Shown here piece by piece: positions 36,654 to 45,405 of a DNA stretch of 64,000 bases; position 1 is the first letter of the stretch; the number at the start of each line of letters is the position of its first letter. A program made the translations under genes and the position numbers. Source of the DNA: Myxococcales bacterium (lineage in GTDB: Bacteria; Myxococcota_A; Polyangia; Polyangiales; Ga0077539). Location of the stretch: positions 1-64,000 of the forward strand of contig JAAFIF010000033.1 of assembly GCA_013298625.1 (NCBI GenBank), in the 5' to 3' direction. The notes beneath the pieces were generated by a model. The model saw only the letters and a program-made list of their open reading frames with translations. It did no database searches and was not told the DNA's origin.

Positions 36654-38096
36654 ATGGACACTCTCTCGACCATTCCTCGGATGCCCGACGTGGGCTGGCT
36701 CGGAAGCTTCGGGCCGCGCACGGCGCAGCGGCTCGCGTTTCAACGGAAGCTCGCGCAGCAATCGGCGCCGCTCGTGCGGGGGAGGGTGCTGCACTTGCCT
36801 GTGTACTTTCCGTGCACGCCCGAGGCTGCGCACGACGTGCTCGTGACGCACGCCAAGAGCTTCGAGAAGTCACCAGGCTTTCGAGTGATCTTGCACGACC
36901 TCGCGGGGCAGGGGCTCTTCACGAGCGAGGGGACCCTCTGGCGAACGCAGCGCAAAATGATGTCGCCGCTGTTTCAGCCGGCGCCCATCCATCGCTTCGC
37001 GGACATCATGCGCGCGGTCGCCGAGCGCTCGGCAGAATCGCTGCGCGACGGGCAGTCCATCGACGTCGCCCACGAGACCACGCGCATCGCCATGTCCATC
37101 GTGGGAAAGGCCCTCTTCGACGTCGACACCTTCGACGAAGCCGACGCGCTCGGCGGCGCGCTCACGACCGCGCTGAGCTGGGTCAACCGCAACCTCGCGA
37201 GCCCTGCGTTGGTGGCGCACGTGTTGGCGATGGACGCGACCGGCGCCCTCGCGACGCGCGCCCCCGAGGCGCTGCGGCCGTTCTTCGAGCGCGCCAATGA
37301 CAAGGTTCAATCGCCATTCATGCTCCCGGGCGTGCGCGACCCCGAGCTGCTCTCGGCCGTCGCGCTCGTCAACGAGCGGATGCAGCGCATGATCGACGAG
37401 CGCCGCAAGCAGGGCCTCACACGCGCCGATCTGATGACGCTCTTGCTCACGGCGAAGGACCCCGAAGGGGTGAGCGATCGCATGAGCGACAAGCAAGTAC
37501 GCGACGAGGCCATCACGCTCTTCGTCGCGGGCCACGAGACCACGGCGACCGCCCTGGCGTGGTCGATGTACCTCCTCGCGCGCGACCCCGAGGCGCTCGC
37601 GAAGGCCACGGCGGAGGCCGACGCGCTCGGAGACGGCGCGGTCTCTCCGTGGGACGCGCACAAGCTCGCGTACTGCACGCGGGTGTTTCGCGAGGCGATG
37701 CGGCTCTACCCGCCGCTGATGATGCTGCCGCGGCGATCGCTCGAGCCCGTCGAGGTGGGAAGTCACAAACTGCCTGCAAAATCGCTGGTGTTCGTGAGTA
37801 TCTATGCGCAGCACTATCGCGAGGACGCCTACCCCGACCCCGAGCGCTTCGACCCCGATCGCTGGCTGCCCGAGCGCGAAGCCGAGCGCCATCGCAGCTC
37901 GTATCTGCCCTTCAGCGCGGGCCCTCGGTTCTGCATCGGAATGCACTTCGCCATGATGGAAGGCCCCATCGTCCTGGCGACCCTGCTGCGCCGCTGGCGC
38001 TTCGAGATCGACCGCGACCGAGTGATCGAGCCCGATGACTTCGCGACGCTGCGCCCGCGCGGGGGTGTCCCTGCGGTGGTCCGCGCGCGGCGATAG
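36654..38096 (+). CDS. Cytochrome P450
   Basis: A 480-residue P450. I-helix FVAGHETTATAL (oxygen activation, Thr), K-helix FREAMRLYPP (ExxR), and the heme-binding loop FSAGPRFCIGMHFA with the Cys ligand. The full-length sequence without an N-terminal membrane anchor suggests a soluble class I-type or CYP102-like haem domain. The substrate is unknown; no ferredoxin or reductase gene is beside it. The start MDTLSTIP was chosen over the in-frame ATG at 36582. Confidence 0.92.
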   Translation: MDTLSTIPRMPDVGWLGSFGPRTAQRLAFQRKLAQQSAPLVRGRVLHLPVYFPCTPEAAHDVLVTHAKSFEKSPGFRVILHDLAGQGLFTSEGTLWRTQRKMMSPLFQPAPIHRFADIMRAVAERSAESLRDGQSIDVAHETTRIAMSIVGKALFDVDTFDEADALGGALTTALSWVNRNLASPALVAHVLAMDATGALATRAPEALRPFFERANDKVQSPFMLPGVRDPELLSAVALVNERMQRMIDERRKQGLTRADLMTLLLTAKDPEGVSDRMSDKQVRDEAITLFVAGHETTATALAWSMYLLARDPEALAKATAEADALGDGAVSPWDAHKLAYCTRVFREAMRLYPPLMMLPRRSLEPVEVGSHKLPAKSLVFVSIYAQHYREDAYPDPERFDPDRWLPEREAERHRSSYLPFSAGPRFCIGMHFAMMEGPIVLATLLRRWRFEIDRDRVIEPDDFATLRPRGGVPAVVRARR

Positions 38097-38104
38097 GGCG
38101 GCGG

Positions 38105-38944
38105 TCAGAGGGCGAAGGGCTCGCAGGCGTTCCACTCGGAGCGTTGCAGCGGACCGCGGTCGGCGTTGGTGGCGCAGTATCGAGCGGCCTCCGTCGCGCA
38201 GCTGCTCATCGTCGCCGTCACTTCGTGAAACGCCATGCGGTTTGCGCACTTCGCCCAGCACCGCTCGTCGCGCGCGTACACCACGGCGCCGTTGAACGTG
38301 GTGCTTCGGACGAAGCCGTAGTCCGCGCACGTGGGGTAGAGCGATCGGCACGACTCTTCGCTCGGCGCGAGCAGCGGACCCACGGTTCGACCGCGGCAGC
38401 ACTGAAGGACGCACGTCGCGGGCTGCGCGTCGGCCGCGGCGTCCACGGTGGCGATCGACGCGTCGAGCTCGGGCAACGGTCCTCGATCGACGCTCGTGCA
38501 CGCGCCGTCGCGTCCGCACGTTTGCCCGCTCGGACACGGCGTCGTCTGCGCAGCGCACGCGCGCGAGAGGTACACGGTGAGCACCGTCGTTCGCCCGCGT
38601 TGAAAGCTCGCCGACGCGCGAACGGTGAACAGCCGCTGACCTTGGACGGGCGACACTTCGACGCTCGTGACGCGCGTCGCGTCCCCGCCAAGCGGCTCGA
38701 TCGCGAAGAGCTCCACAGGAAACCCCCGAATCGCTGTCGCCTCGCTCGTCCCTACGGAGAATGAGTACCGAGACCGCTCCTGCGCGTCCTGCGATCGCAC
38801 CACGACTTCGATGCTCGAGAGCTCTCCCGCGATGGGGCTGTAGTCCGAGTCGAGTCGGACGACGATCTGCGTCCGAGGCTGCGCGCAGCCCGCCGCGAGC
38901 GCGCCGAGCGCCGCGAGGGTGGCCATCGATGTTCGTGGAGTCAT
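38105..38944 (-). CDS. Lipoprotein with ten-cysteine C-terminal domain (copy A)
   Basis: A 279-residue lipoprotein (lipobox LAAGC). The N-terminal beta domain (residues about 20-130: TQIVVRLDSD, TVLTVYLSRAC) is shared with the 42744 gene. A short Cys segment (CPSGQTCGRDGAC) and an acidic linker precede a C-terminal domain of about 98 residues with ten cysteines: CVLQCC, ESC, TC, RCWAKC, SSC, YC, and C near the end. The same domain occurs in the 42744 and 44146 genes. Unknown function, probably disulfide-bonded at the surface. Its ATG overlaps the PEGA gene stop (ATGA). Confidence 0.75.
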   Translation of the reverse strand: MTPRTSMATLAALGALAAGCAQPRTQIVVRLDSDYSPIAGELSSIEVVVRSQDAQERSRYSFSVGTSEATAIRGFPVELFAIEPLGGDATRVTSVEVSPVQGQRLFTVRASASFQRGRTTVLTVYLSRACAAQTTPCPSGQTCGRDGACTSVDRGPLPELDASIATVDAAADAQPATCVLQCCRGRTVGPLLAPSEESCRSLYPTCADYGFVRSTTFNGAVVYARDERCWAKCANRMAFHEVTATMSSCATEAARYCATNADRGPLQRSEWNACEPFAL

Positions 38945-39843
38945 CGCCACGTCAACGCCTCGACGTTCGCTGCGATCCCCGCGAAGGGCGGCTCGAGCCG
39001 CGTGGCGAGCACCACCGTGGTGATGACCGCGCCGACGACGGTCGCGGCGACGCCCGTCCAGAGCCATGGGCTGCGCGTGACGTGACGCTGTGGGCGCAGC
39101 GCGACCCGCAGTCGCTGCGACGGATCGTTGGTGAGACGCACAGTGCGCGCGAAGTCCTCGTGCTCGGCGAGCGAGACCTCGACGCGGTGGTCGCCGGGGG
39201 AGAGCTGCTCTTCGACCGTTCCGTGGCCGATGGGAGTGCCGTCGATGCGCACGAGCGCCGCGGCGGGAGTCGCCTCGATCGTGAGCGTGGCGGCTGTGTC
39301 GAGCCAGCGTAGATCGAGCGCCAGCGACTCTCCGCGCGTGCAGTGAACGACCCGCGTTCGCGCTACGCCCGCCGCGTTGATCGCGCTCACTCTGTGCGCT
39401 CCTTCGGTGATCCAGTGCCGCACCGCCGTCGGCTCGACGTCCCGTTGGTCCACGGTGATCCGCGTCGGTCGTTGCTCGACGTGCACGGTGATCGCGCAGA
39501 GCCTCGCGCGCAGCTGCGCGAGCTGAGCGCGCGCGTTGCGAAGCAGCTCGGCCCCGGTCGTCTCCGGCGCGCTCGCGAAGAACGCGTCCAGCGATCCCGC
39601 AGCCTCCGCCGCGCGCCCCGTGGTGCGATACGCGATCGCGAGGTTGTAGTGCACCGAGGCCGTCGGTCCGATGCTGCGCGCCCGCTCGAGCTCGCGGATC
39701 GCGCCCGCCCAATCGCCGCGATCCGCCGCAGCAAGACCGCGCTCGAAGCTGCTGCGCCCTTCGCTCGACTGCGCGTGGACGGCGCGCGTCGCCGTCGTCG
39801 CAGCGCAGAAGATCAACGCCATCGCGCCGCTACGGATGCTCAT
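38941..39843 (-). CDS. TPR/PEGA-domain exported protein
   Basis: A 300-residue protein with a signal peptide (ALIFCAATTATRAVHAQ), TPR-like helices (about 30-110: GLAAADRGDWAGAIRELERA, AIAYRTTGRAAEAAGSL), a PEGA-like beta domain (TIEATPAAALVRIDGTPIG, GDHRVEVSLAEHEDF) and a C-terminal helix (SPWLWTGVAATVVGAVITTVV). The architecture resembles the second half of the 1655-residue protein. The PEGA fold is thought to bind or decorate exported proteins. It overlaps the stop of the kinase by 14 bases, and its own stop overlaps copy A. Confidence 0.8.
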   Translation of the reverse strand: MSIRSGAMALIFCAATTATRAVHAQSSEGRSSFERGLAAADRGDWAGAIRELERARSIGPTASVHYNLAIAYRTTGRAAEAAGSLDAFFASAPETTGAELLRNARAQLAQLRARLCAITVHVEQRPTRITVDQRDVEPTAVRHWITEGAHRVSAINAAGVARTRVVHCTRGESLALDLRWLDTAATLTIEATPAAALVRIDGTPIGHGTVEEQLSPGDHRVEVSLAEHEDFARTVRLTNDPSQRLRVALRPQRHVTRSPWLWTGVAATVVGAVITTVVLATRLEPPFAGIAANVEALTWR

Positions 39844-41209
39844 AGCCTCGAAGCAGTCGTCGTGCGGCGCCCGCTCGCGCAGCGCCCGCGGATCGCGTCG
39901 TGCTCACGGGACGCTCGGACCCTCGAGAGAGCCCCGCGTCGCGCGCGCTCGTCGCGTGACCGTCGAGGGGAGTCGCCGTCGCGACGCGCGGCGCTGCTGC
40001 GATCGCCGCCGAGTCGCTGCGGGTGTGCGCCACGGTGGCTGCGCGCGCGCTCGACGCGATCGTGCCCGCGGCGGTGACGCTGACGGGACGCGCGTGCGCC
40101 AGCCAGCCGGTCGCGCCCGCCGCGACGATGATGAGCGTGGCCGCAGCAGCGAGCCGAGGCGACGCGCTCTTCTTGGAGCGCTCGTGCACGGTCGCCACCA
40201 TCGCGCTCGTGTCTGGAGGCGCGTGCCACACCGGCGCCTGCATGAGCTCTTCTCGCGCGCGCCGCTCGGCGGCGAACCAACGGTGCATCGCCGCTGCGAC
40301 GGCGTCGGCGTCGGCGTCGCGCTGGGTCGAGGCCCATCCATCGAGCGCCTCGGCGAGGGCGAGCGCGGTCGGGTAGCGGTCCGCGGGGCGGTGCGCGAGC
40401 GCGCGCAGGATGATCGCTTCGAGCTCGGCGGGGATGCTCTCGTCGAAGCTCGACGGCGGTGGAACGGGCTCCTCGACGATGGCGCGCACAGTGGCCGCCG
40501 CGTTGTCGCGGGCGAAGAGCCTTCGGCCGAGCGTGGCCTCCCACAGCACGACGCCGAGCGAAAACACGTCGGACCGACGGTCAAGCGGCGCTTGTTGCAC
40601 CTGCTCGGGGGACATGTACCGCAGCCGTCCGCGCAGGACGTCGTCGCTGGTCGGCTCCGAGCGACGCTCGCTCCAGCGCGCGACGCCGAAGTCGACGACC
40701 TTGCTGACGCCGTCGTAACAGACGAACACGTTGGGCGGAGAGACGTCGCGATGAACGACGTTGGCGAGCGCTCCGCTCGTGGTCTTCAGCTCGTGCGCCG
40801 CGTGCAGCCCGCGCGACGCGTCGGCGACGATGCGGGCGACCACGCCGAAGCCGGGCCCAGACTCTTGCCACGCTCTGCCGAGCAGCGCGGACAGCGGCTG
40901 TCCGTGCAGGTACTCCATCACCAACACCGGCTGCTCTGAGCTCGTGTCGAACTCGAGCACGCGGCACACGTTGCGATGGTCGATCCTGGCCGCGAGCCGC
41001 GCTTCGTCTTCGAACAGCCGCGCGAAGGTGGGGTCGTTGGCGTTCTGATCGCGCACTTGCTTGATGGCCACCCACGCGCGCGTCGCCGCGTCGCCGTCGG
41101 TGCACGCGAGAAACACCTGCGCCATGCCGCCGGAGCCGAGCACGTCGACGGTGACGTATTTGCGGTGCTTTCCGTGCTTGCCGCTGTTGCCGACGCGCGA
41201 TCCGATCAT
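39830..41209 (-). CDS. Membrane-anchored Ser/Thr protein kinase
   Basis: A 459-residue kinase: glycine loop GSGGMA (25-30), Lys50, HRD (153-155) in VVHRDVSPPNVF, DFG (173-175) and RYMSPEQ. One helix (LAAAATLIIVAAGATGWLA, about 360-380) anchors it; the outer tail is Arg/Ala/Ser-rich. The start MIGSRVG is at 41209; the longer frame to 41293 covers the upstream dyads. First gene of an operon with the PEGA/TPR protein and ten-cysteine lipoprotein A. Two GTGGAC-N4-GTCCAC palindromes lie 69-104 bases upstream. Confidence 0.9.
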   Translation of the reverse strand: MIGSRVGNSGKHGKHRKYVTVDVLGSGGMAQVFLACTDGDAATRAWVAIKQVRDQNANDPTFARLFEDEARLAARIDHRNVCRVLEFDTSSEQPVLVMEYLHGQPLSALLGRAWQESGPGFGVVARIVADASRGLHAAHELKTTSGALANVVHRDVSPPNVFVCYDGVSKVVDFGVARWSERRSEPTSDDVLRGRLRYMSPEQVQQAPLDRRSDVFSLGVVLWEATLGRRLFARDNAAATVRAIVEEPVPPPSSFDESIPAELEAIILRALAHRPADRYPTALALAEALDGWASTQRDADADAVAAAMHRWFAAERRAREELMQAPVWHAPPDTSAMVATVHERSKKSASPRLAAAATLIIVAAGATGWLAHARPVSVTAAGTIASSARAATVAHTRSDSAAIAAAPRVATATPLDGHATSARDAGLSRGSERPVSTTRSAGAARAGAARRLLRGYEHP

Positions 41210-41277
41210 GCGAAGTGTCGCTCTGCTGCTCGCAGACCCGCTGCAGTGTACTACGCGCGCCTCGCGCGCGGCGCGGT

Positions 41278-41313
41278 GTGGACCGCAGTCCACGACTGTG
41301 GACGCTCGTCCAC
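41278..41313. promoter_or_regulatory. Tandem dyads GTGGAC-N4-GTCCAC, 20 bp apart
   Basis: GTGGAC CGCA GTCCAC (41278-41293) and GTGGAC GCTC GTCCAC (41298-41313) are perfect 6-base-arm palindromes spaced two helical turns. They lie between the sigma54 activator stop and the kinase start, upstream of the kinase. They fit enhancer sites for the adjacent FHA-sigma54 activator. A -24/-12 element is not convincing: only GG-N10-GC in CGGGTCTGCGAGCAGCA is present. Confidence 0.5.
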
Positions 41314-41339
41314 GCGCGAGCCCGCGCGACGCTCGGGGG

Positions 41340-42692
41340 TCACAGGTCGTGCTTCTTGATGAGCCGATGGATGTACGAGCGGTCGAGCCCTGCGGCCGCG
41401 GCGACCGCGGTGATGTTGCGGCCGTGCTGCGCGATCAGCGCGGTCAGATACGCGCGCTCGAGGTGGTCGAGCCACTGATCGCGCAGCACTTTGAAGGGGA
41501 CACCGCTGTCGACTGTCGGACCCTCGGACCATTCGCCCCGCGCGGCGGCGCTCGGTCGGCTGCGCGAGAGGGCGTTGGCTTCGCCGTCGAGCGCCTCGCT
41601 CGGCCCGAGGCTCACCACGCGGTCCATCACGTTGCGCAGCTCGCGGACGTTGCCGACCCACGGCCGCGAGAGCAGCGCGCGTTCGAGCGTGGGGTCGAGG
41701 GCGGCGGTGCGCATGGGCTCGGGCAAGAAGCTGCGCGCCAGCTCGATCGCGTCGTCTTCGCGCTCTCGCAGCGGCGGAACGCGCACCGGCAGCACCGCCA
41801 GTCGAAAGTACAAATCCTCGCGAAACGCCCCGGACGCGACCATCGCGGCGAGGTCCCTGTGCGTCGCCGTCACGACGCGCACGTTGACGGGGCGGTGCTG
41901 GCTCTCGCCGACGCGGCGAATGGTCCGCGACTCGAGCACGCGCAGCAGCTTCGGCTGCATGGCCAGCGGCAGCTCGCCCACTTCGTCGAGGAAGATCGTC
42001 CCGCCCGAGGCCGCTTCGAACGCGCCTTCTCGGGCGGTGTGCGCGCCGGTGAAGGCGCCGCGCGTGTGTCCGAACAGCTCGGCTTCGAGCAAATTGTCCG
42101 GCATTGCGGCGCAGTCGACGACGATGAAGGGGCCTCGCGCGCGCGGTGACGCGTCGTGAATGGACCGCGCGACGAGCTCTTTGCCTGTGCCCGTCTCGCC
42201 TTGGATCAAGATGGCGGCGTCCGATGCAGCGACGCGCGCGAGCCGCGCGAAGAGCTCTCGCATCACCGTGGATTTGCCGTATAGCGCGCCGAAGCGCGGC
42301 TCGCGCCAGAGCACGACGTTCGACTGGGCGTCGGCGTAGCGGACGGAGAGCTCGACGTCCCCGAGCCGCACGGTCGCGCCGTGGTGCAGCCGGGCTTCTT
42401 TGATCCAGACGCGGTCGATCGCCACGCCGTTTTTGCTTCCCAGGTCTCGCAGCCACACGCCGTCTTGGCGCGGCTCGAGCTCGGCGTGCACCCGCGAGAC
42501 CGTCGGCGCGAGCACGCGCAGGCCCACGGATTCGCTGGATCCGATGAGCGTGCGCTCGGTGACGAGCAGCGACCGCTCTCCGGTCCGATCGCGCCAGTGC
42601 ACCGTCGGCGTGGGCCTGCGCAGCACCATCGCCAGCGACGCCGCGGCGGTGGTCGTCTCGTCGTCGAAGCTCGTCGTTCTGTCGTACGTCAT
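41340..42692 (-). CDS. FHA-domain sigma54-dependent activator
   Basis: A 450-residue enhancer-binding protein: FHA (about 45-115: LIGSSESVGLRV, VSRVHAEL, GSKNGVAI), AAA+ with Walker A GETGTGKE (165-172), GAFTGA (212-217) and IFLDEVGEL, and a C-terminal Fis helix-turn-helix (NITAVAAAAGLDRSYIHRL). The start MTYDRTT is at 42692. It is divergent from the Cys-rich lipoprotein B with 51 bases between starts, and upstream of the kinase operon. The FHA domain could read phosphothreonine from the kinase at 39830. Confidence 0.92.
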   Translation of the reverse strand: MTYDRTTSFDDETTTAAASLAMVLRRPTPTVHWRDRTGERSLLVTERTLIGSSESVGLRVLAPTVSRVHAELEPRQDGVWLRDLGSKNGVAIDRVWIKEARLHHGATVRLGDVELSVRYADAQSNVVLWREPRFGALYGKSTVMRELFARLARVAASDAAILIQGETGTGKELVARSIHDASPRARGPFIVVDCAAMPDNLLEAELFGHTRGAFTGAHTAREGAFEAASGGTIFLDEVGELPLAMQPKLLRVLESRTIRRVGESQHRPVNVRVVTATHRDLAAMVASGAFREDLYFRLAVLPVRVPPLREREDDAIELARSFLPEPMRTAALDPTLERALLSRPWVGNVRELRNVMDRVVSLGPSEALDGEANALSRSRPSAAARGEWSEGPTVDSGVPFKVLRDQWLDHLERAYLTALIAQHGRNITAVAAAAGLDRSYIHRLIKKHDL

Positions 42693-42711
42693 CGTCGCGA
42701 CCGCCGGGGTG

Positions 42712-42726
42712 TGCACGGCGCGTGCA
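42712..42726. promoter_or_regulatory. Inverted repeat TGCACG-GCG-CGTGCA
   Basis: Perfect 6-base arms in the 51-base divergent spacer between the activator and lipoprotein B genes. A regulator site is plausible; its occupancy is unknown. Confidence 0.35.
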
Positions 42727-42743
42727 ACGCGCTCGTGTCGCCC

Positions 42744-44126
42744 ATGTTGACACGAATTCGTGCAAGGTTGCAGCTTCGTCACGGCGCGCTGCTCGCGTTG
42801 GCCTCGATCAGCGGCGCGTGCGTGGCGCCCGTCACCGAGGTGCTGATCGTCGTCGACTCGGACGTCCATGACGCTGCGGGCCGCTCGTGGCTCTCGGTCA
42901 GCGTCCAGCGGCGGTCTGTGATCGAGCCTCGACAGGACGCAGCGACGCGGGACGGCTCCGCGGTGGACAGCGGCGCGCCGAGGCCGATGGACGCCGAGTC
43001 GAACGACGCGGGCAGCGCGTTCTCGCGGGTGTTCGTCGCGAGCGCAGCGCAAGCCGAGCAGCGGCTGCCCGCGTCGTTCGCCGTGCTGCGCCCGAGCGGA
43101 TGGACCGCCTCCGAACTTGTTCACGTCTCGCTCGAGGTGACCAACGGCGAGCGCGTGGTGCGACGGCAGGTGCAGTTCTCGTTCACCGAAGGCGCGAGGC
43201 GGCAGATCCTCGTGTATCTCTCGGCGCGCTGCAGCGATCGGAGCGCGGACTGCGGAGACGACCCCGCGTGCACTGTGCAGCAGGCGTGCGAGCGCCGCGG
43301 GCAGACGTGCGACCGCGGCGCGTGTGTGGACCTCGGCGTCGCGACCACGCCGCTGCTCGACGCGGGCGCGGACGCCACAGCGCGGCTCGACGCCGCGAGC
43401 GCTGCGACCGAGGACGCTGCGACGGACATCACCGCGCCGCCAGCCATGCCCGCCCCGCGCTGCGGGGACTCTCAGTGCGACCCCGGCGAGAACGCGTGCG
43501 CGTGCTCCGAGTGCGCCCCGCGCGCTGGGGACAGCTGCTGTTCGCCTGGTGAGAACATCTGCGGCGAGCCCGCGTGCGCGCCGCGCGTTGGCGACAGCTG
43601 CTGTTCGCCTGGCGAGAGCGTGTGCGGCGAGCCCGCGTGCGCGCCGCGCGCGGGAGACAGCTGCTGTTCGCCCGGCGAAAACCAATGCGCCGAGCCCGCG
43701 TGCCCTGCGGGCGCGGGCGACGGTTGTTGCTCATCGGGCGAGGCGATCTGCCGCGGCGAGCCTGCGTGCGGCGCGCGTTCGGGCGACGGTTGCTGCACGC
43801 CGGGCGAGCCCGAGTGCAACTGCCGCGTGCACTGCTGCGACGGCTACAGCGAGGGCCCCATCGCGCTCTCGACCGTGAGCGGCGGCGCGTGCGCCAGTCA
43901 CTTCGACGTCTGCAACACGCACGGCTACGTGCGCTCCATCACCTTTAGCGGAGCGCAGGTCTCCAACGGAACCAACCGCTGCTGGGCCAAGTGCTCGCGG
44001 CGCGCGGCGTACCATCAAGTGGACGGCGTCACCGTGAATTGCAGGGATCACGCGACCGCGTACTGCGCGGCGGACTCGACGCGGGGCTCGTTGCAAGACG
44101 CTGCGTGGCAGCCGTGTCAGCCGTGA
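42744..44126 (+). CDS. Lipoprotein with CGDG-type repeats and ten-cysteine domain (copy B)
   Basis: A 460-residue lipoprotein (ISGAC). N-terminal domain like copy A (EVLIVVDSD, ILVYLSARC). Residues about 240-360 hold six tandem 21-22-residue units of the pattern CAPRAGDSCCSPGENICGEPA, related to the CGDGxCxPGE extracellular repeat. The C-terminal 98-residue domain (CRVHCCDGYSEGPI, RCWAKC, YCAAD, WQPCQP) carries ten cysteines aligned with copies A and C. Likely rigid disulfide-rich surface protein. Its start is 51 bases from the FHA-sigma54 activator; expression by that activator is possible. Confidence 0.78.
   Translation: MLTRIRARLQLRHGALLALASISGACVAPVTEVLIVVDSDVHDAAGRSWLSVSVQRRSVIEPRQDAATRDGSAVDSGAPRPMDAESNDAGSAFSRVFVASAAQAEQRLPASFAVLRPSGWTASELVHVSLEVTNGERVVRRQVQFSFTEGARRQILVYLSARCSDRSADCGDDPACTVQQACERRGQTCDRGACVDLGVATTPLLDAGADATARLDAASAATEDAATDITAPPAMPAPRCGDSQCDPGENACACSECAPRAGDSCCSPGENICGEPACAPRVGDSCCSPGESVCGEPACAPRAGDSCCSPGENQCAEPACPAGAGDGCCSSGEAICRGEPACGARSGDGCCTPGEPECNCRVHCCDGYSEGPIALSTVSGGACASHFDVCNTHGYVRSITFSGAQVSNGTNRCWAKCSRRAAYHQVDGVTVNCRDHATAYCAADSTRGSLQDAAWQPCQP
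43461..43821 (+). repeat. Tandem 63-bp Cys repeat within gene B
   Basis: Six copies of a 63-66-base unit encode the CGDS...SPGE segments. Third and fourth copies are nearly identical at the DNA level (GACAGCTGCTGTTCGCC recurring), so the array has probably expanded recently. Confidence 0.8.
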
Positions 44127-44145
44127 CGTTCGCGCGGCGATGCGC

Positions 44146-45405
44146 TCAGGGTTGGCAGGGCTGCCACGCGGCGTCCTGAAAGCCTCCGCGCGAGGCTTCG
44201 GCGCGGCAGTACGCGATGGCGCGATCGCGGCAGCCCGAGGAGACGTTGTCGACCTGGTGGTAGTCGCTGCGGTTTGCGCACTTGGCCCAGCAGCGGTTCG
44301 TTCCGTTGGAGACCTCGGCGCCGTTGAACTCGATGCGACGGACGAACTCGCGGTTCGCGCACACGTTGAACTGCGCGGCGCACGTGCCGCCGCTCGTCGT
44401 GGCGATTGGCCCCTCGAGGTGACCGTTGCAACAACGTACGTAACACTGCCCGGTGGAAGGTGTCGCCGGCGTCGATGGCGTCGATGGCTCGCTGGGCGTC
44501 GATGGTGTCGATGGCGTCGACGGCTCGCTGGGCGTCGACGGCGTCATGGGCGCGGGCTCGCTCGGCGTCGACGGTGACGAAGCAGGGCGCGGAGCGATGG
44601 CGTCGCGCGCGATCCACCCGTACCTCCCGTTTACGTGGCCGTAGACGAAGCGCATGGTGCGCACCTGCCGCGCGCTCGACGGACGGTAGAGCGGAAGGTC
44701 TCGCGCGAGCACGCCTTGCGCGCGGCGAAAGGGCGCCCCGAGCGGAAGCGTGTCCGTGGCGACGCCGCCGAGACCCGGCAAGGCATAGAGCAGGTTGACC
44801 ACGGCGCCCGGCCGGACGAGGTAGTCCGTCGCGGCGACGTTCTCGGTGAGGGGAATATTGGGGCGCACTTTCAAGTCGCCGAACACCGCCACGTCGCCGC
44901 CGGTGATCACGAACTCGCTCTCGTAGTCGCCTTGGCCTGGGTTGCGCGCGCTCGCGGTCGGCATGCGGCCGATGGGACCCTGCACCGCCCGCTCGGCGAC
45001 CCAGCCCGAGACGTGCACGCCGCTGCGAAGCCCGACGGCGAAGGCGTAAACGTGCACAGCGCCCCGCAGCGTCTTGCGCTGACCGAAGTTGATCATGACC
45101 GTGCGGTCCGAGACGACGCCGCGGACGTTGCCGAGGCCGTCGAGCAGCTCCGTCCCCGCGTCGAGCGTCCAGCGGTCCGAGCCCGTCTCGGGGTTGTCGT
45201 AGCGGTTGGCGTTTTGCGACGACGGGTTGTTGAGCTTGCAGTTGAACGGGCCGTCGCACTCGACGCCGCGCAGCTCGTCGACGGCGACGGAGTCGGGCGC
45301 AGGGTCCGACTCGGTGTCGACGTAGTCGAGCGGCTGCGCTGGTCCGCACGCGAAGAGCGAGAGACAAAGCGAGAACAGCAGGGGCGAACGGTGGGGTGTG
45401 CGCAT
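44146..45405 (-). CDS. Lipoprotein with STP linker and ten-cysteine domain (copy C)
   Basis: A 419-residue lipoprotein (LFAC). Residues about 45-275 form a beta-rich exported domain (FNCKLNNPSSQNANRYDN, VMINFGQRKTLRGAVHVYAF, YLVRPGAVVNLLYALPG, YGHVNGRYGWIARDAI), possibly SH3-like. A 40-residue linker of STPSEP repeats follows, then the same ten-cysteine domain as copies A and B (CYVRCCNGHLEGPI, RCWAKC, WQPCQP). Convergent with gene B; their stops are 19 bases apart. The shared C-terminal 40 residues of B and C are nearly identical, which suggests recent duplication. Confidence 0.78.
   Translation of the reverse strand: MRTPHRSPLLFSLCLSLFACGPAQPLDYVDTESDPAPDSVAVDELRGVECDGPFNCKLNNPSSQNANRYDNPETGSDRWTLDAGTELLDGLGNVRGVVSDRTVMINFGQRKTLRGAVHVYAFAVGLRSGVHVSGWVAERAVQGPIGRMPTASARNPGQGDYESEFVITGGDVAVFGDLKVRPNIPLTENVAATDYLVRPGAVVNLLYALPGLGGVATDTLPLGAPFRRAQGVLARDLPLYRPSSARQVRTMRFVYGHVNGRYGWIARDAIAPRPASSPSTPSEPAPMTPSTPSEPSTPSTPSTPSEPSTPSTPATPSTGQCYVRCCNGHLEGPIATTSGGTCAAQFNVCANREFVRRIEFNGAEVSNGTNRCWAKCANRSDYHQVDNVSSGCRDRAIAYCRAEASRGGFQDAAWQPCQP
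44462..44573 (-). repeat. Minisatellite coding Ser-Thr-Pro linker
   Basis: Direct repeats of a GTCGATGG/CTCGCTGGGC type 9-27-base unit encode STPSEPSTPSTP. Length is probably variable between strains. Confidence 0.7.

Noticed and set aside
35267..37300. 677-residue plus-strand ORF
   Set aside because: It is antisense to the 35324 gene and out of frame with the P450; composition is that of a GC-rich shadow.
41210..41277. Possible -24/-12 sigma54 promoter before the kinase
   Set aside because: Only GG-N10-GC fits; the TGGC and TTGC boxes are absent, so it is too weak to call.
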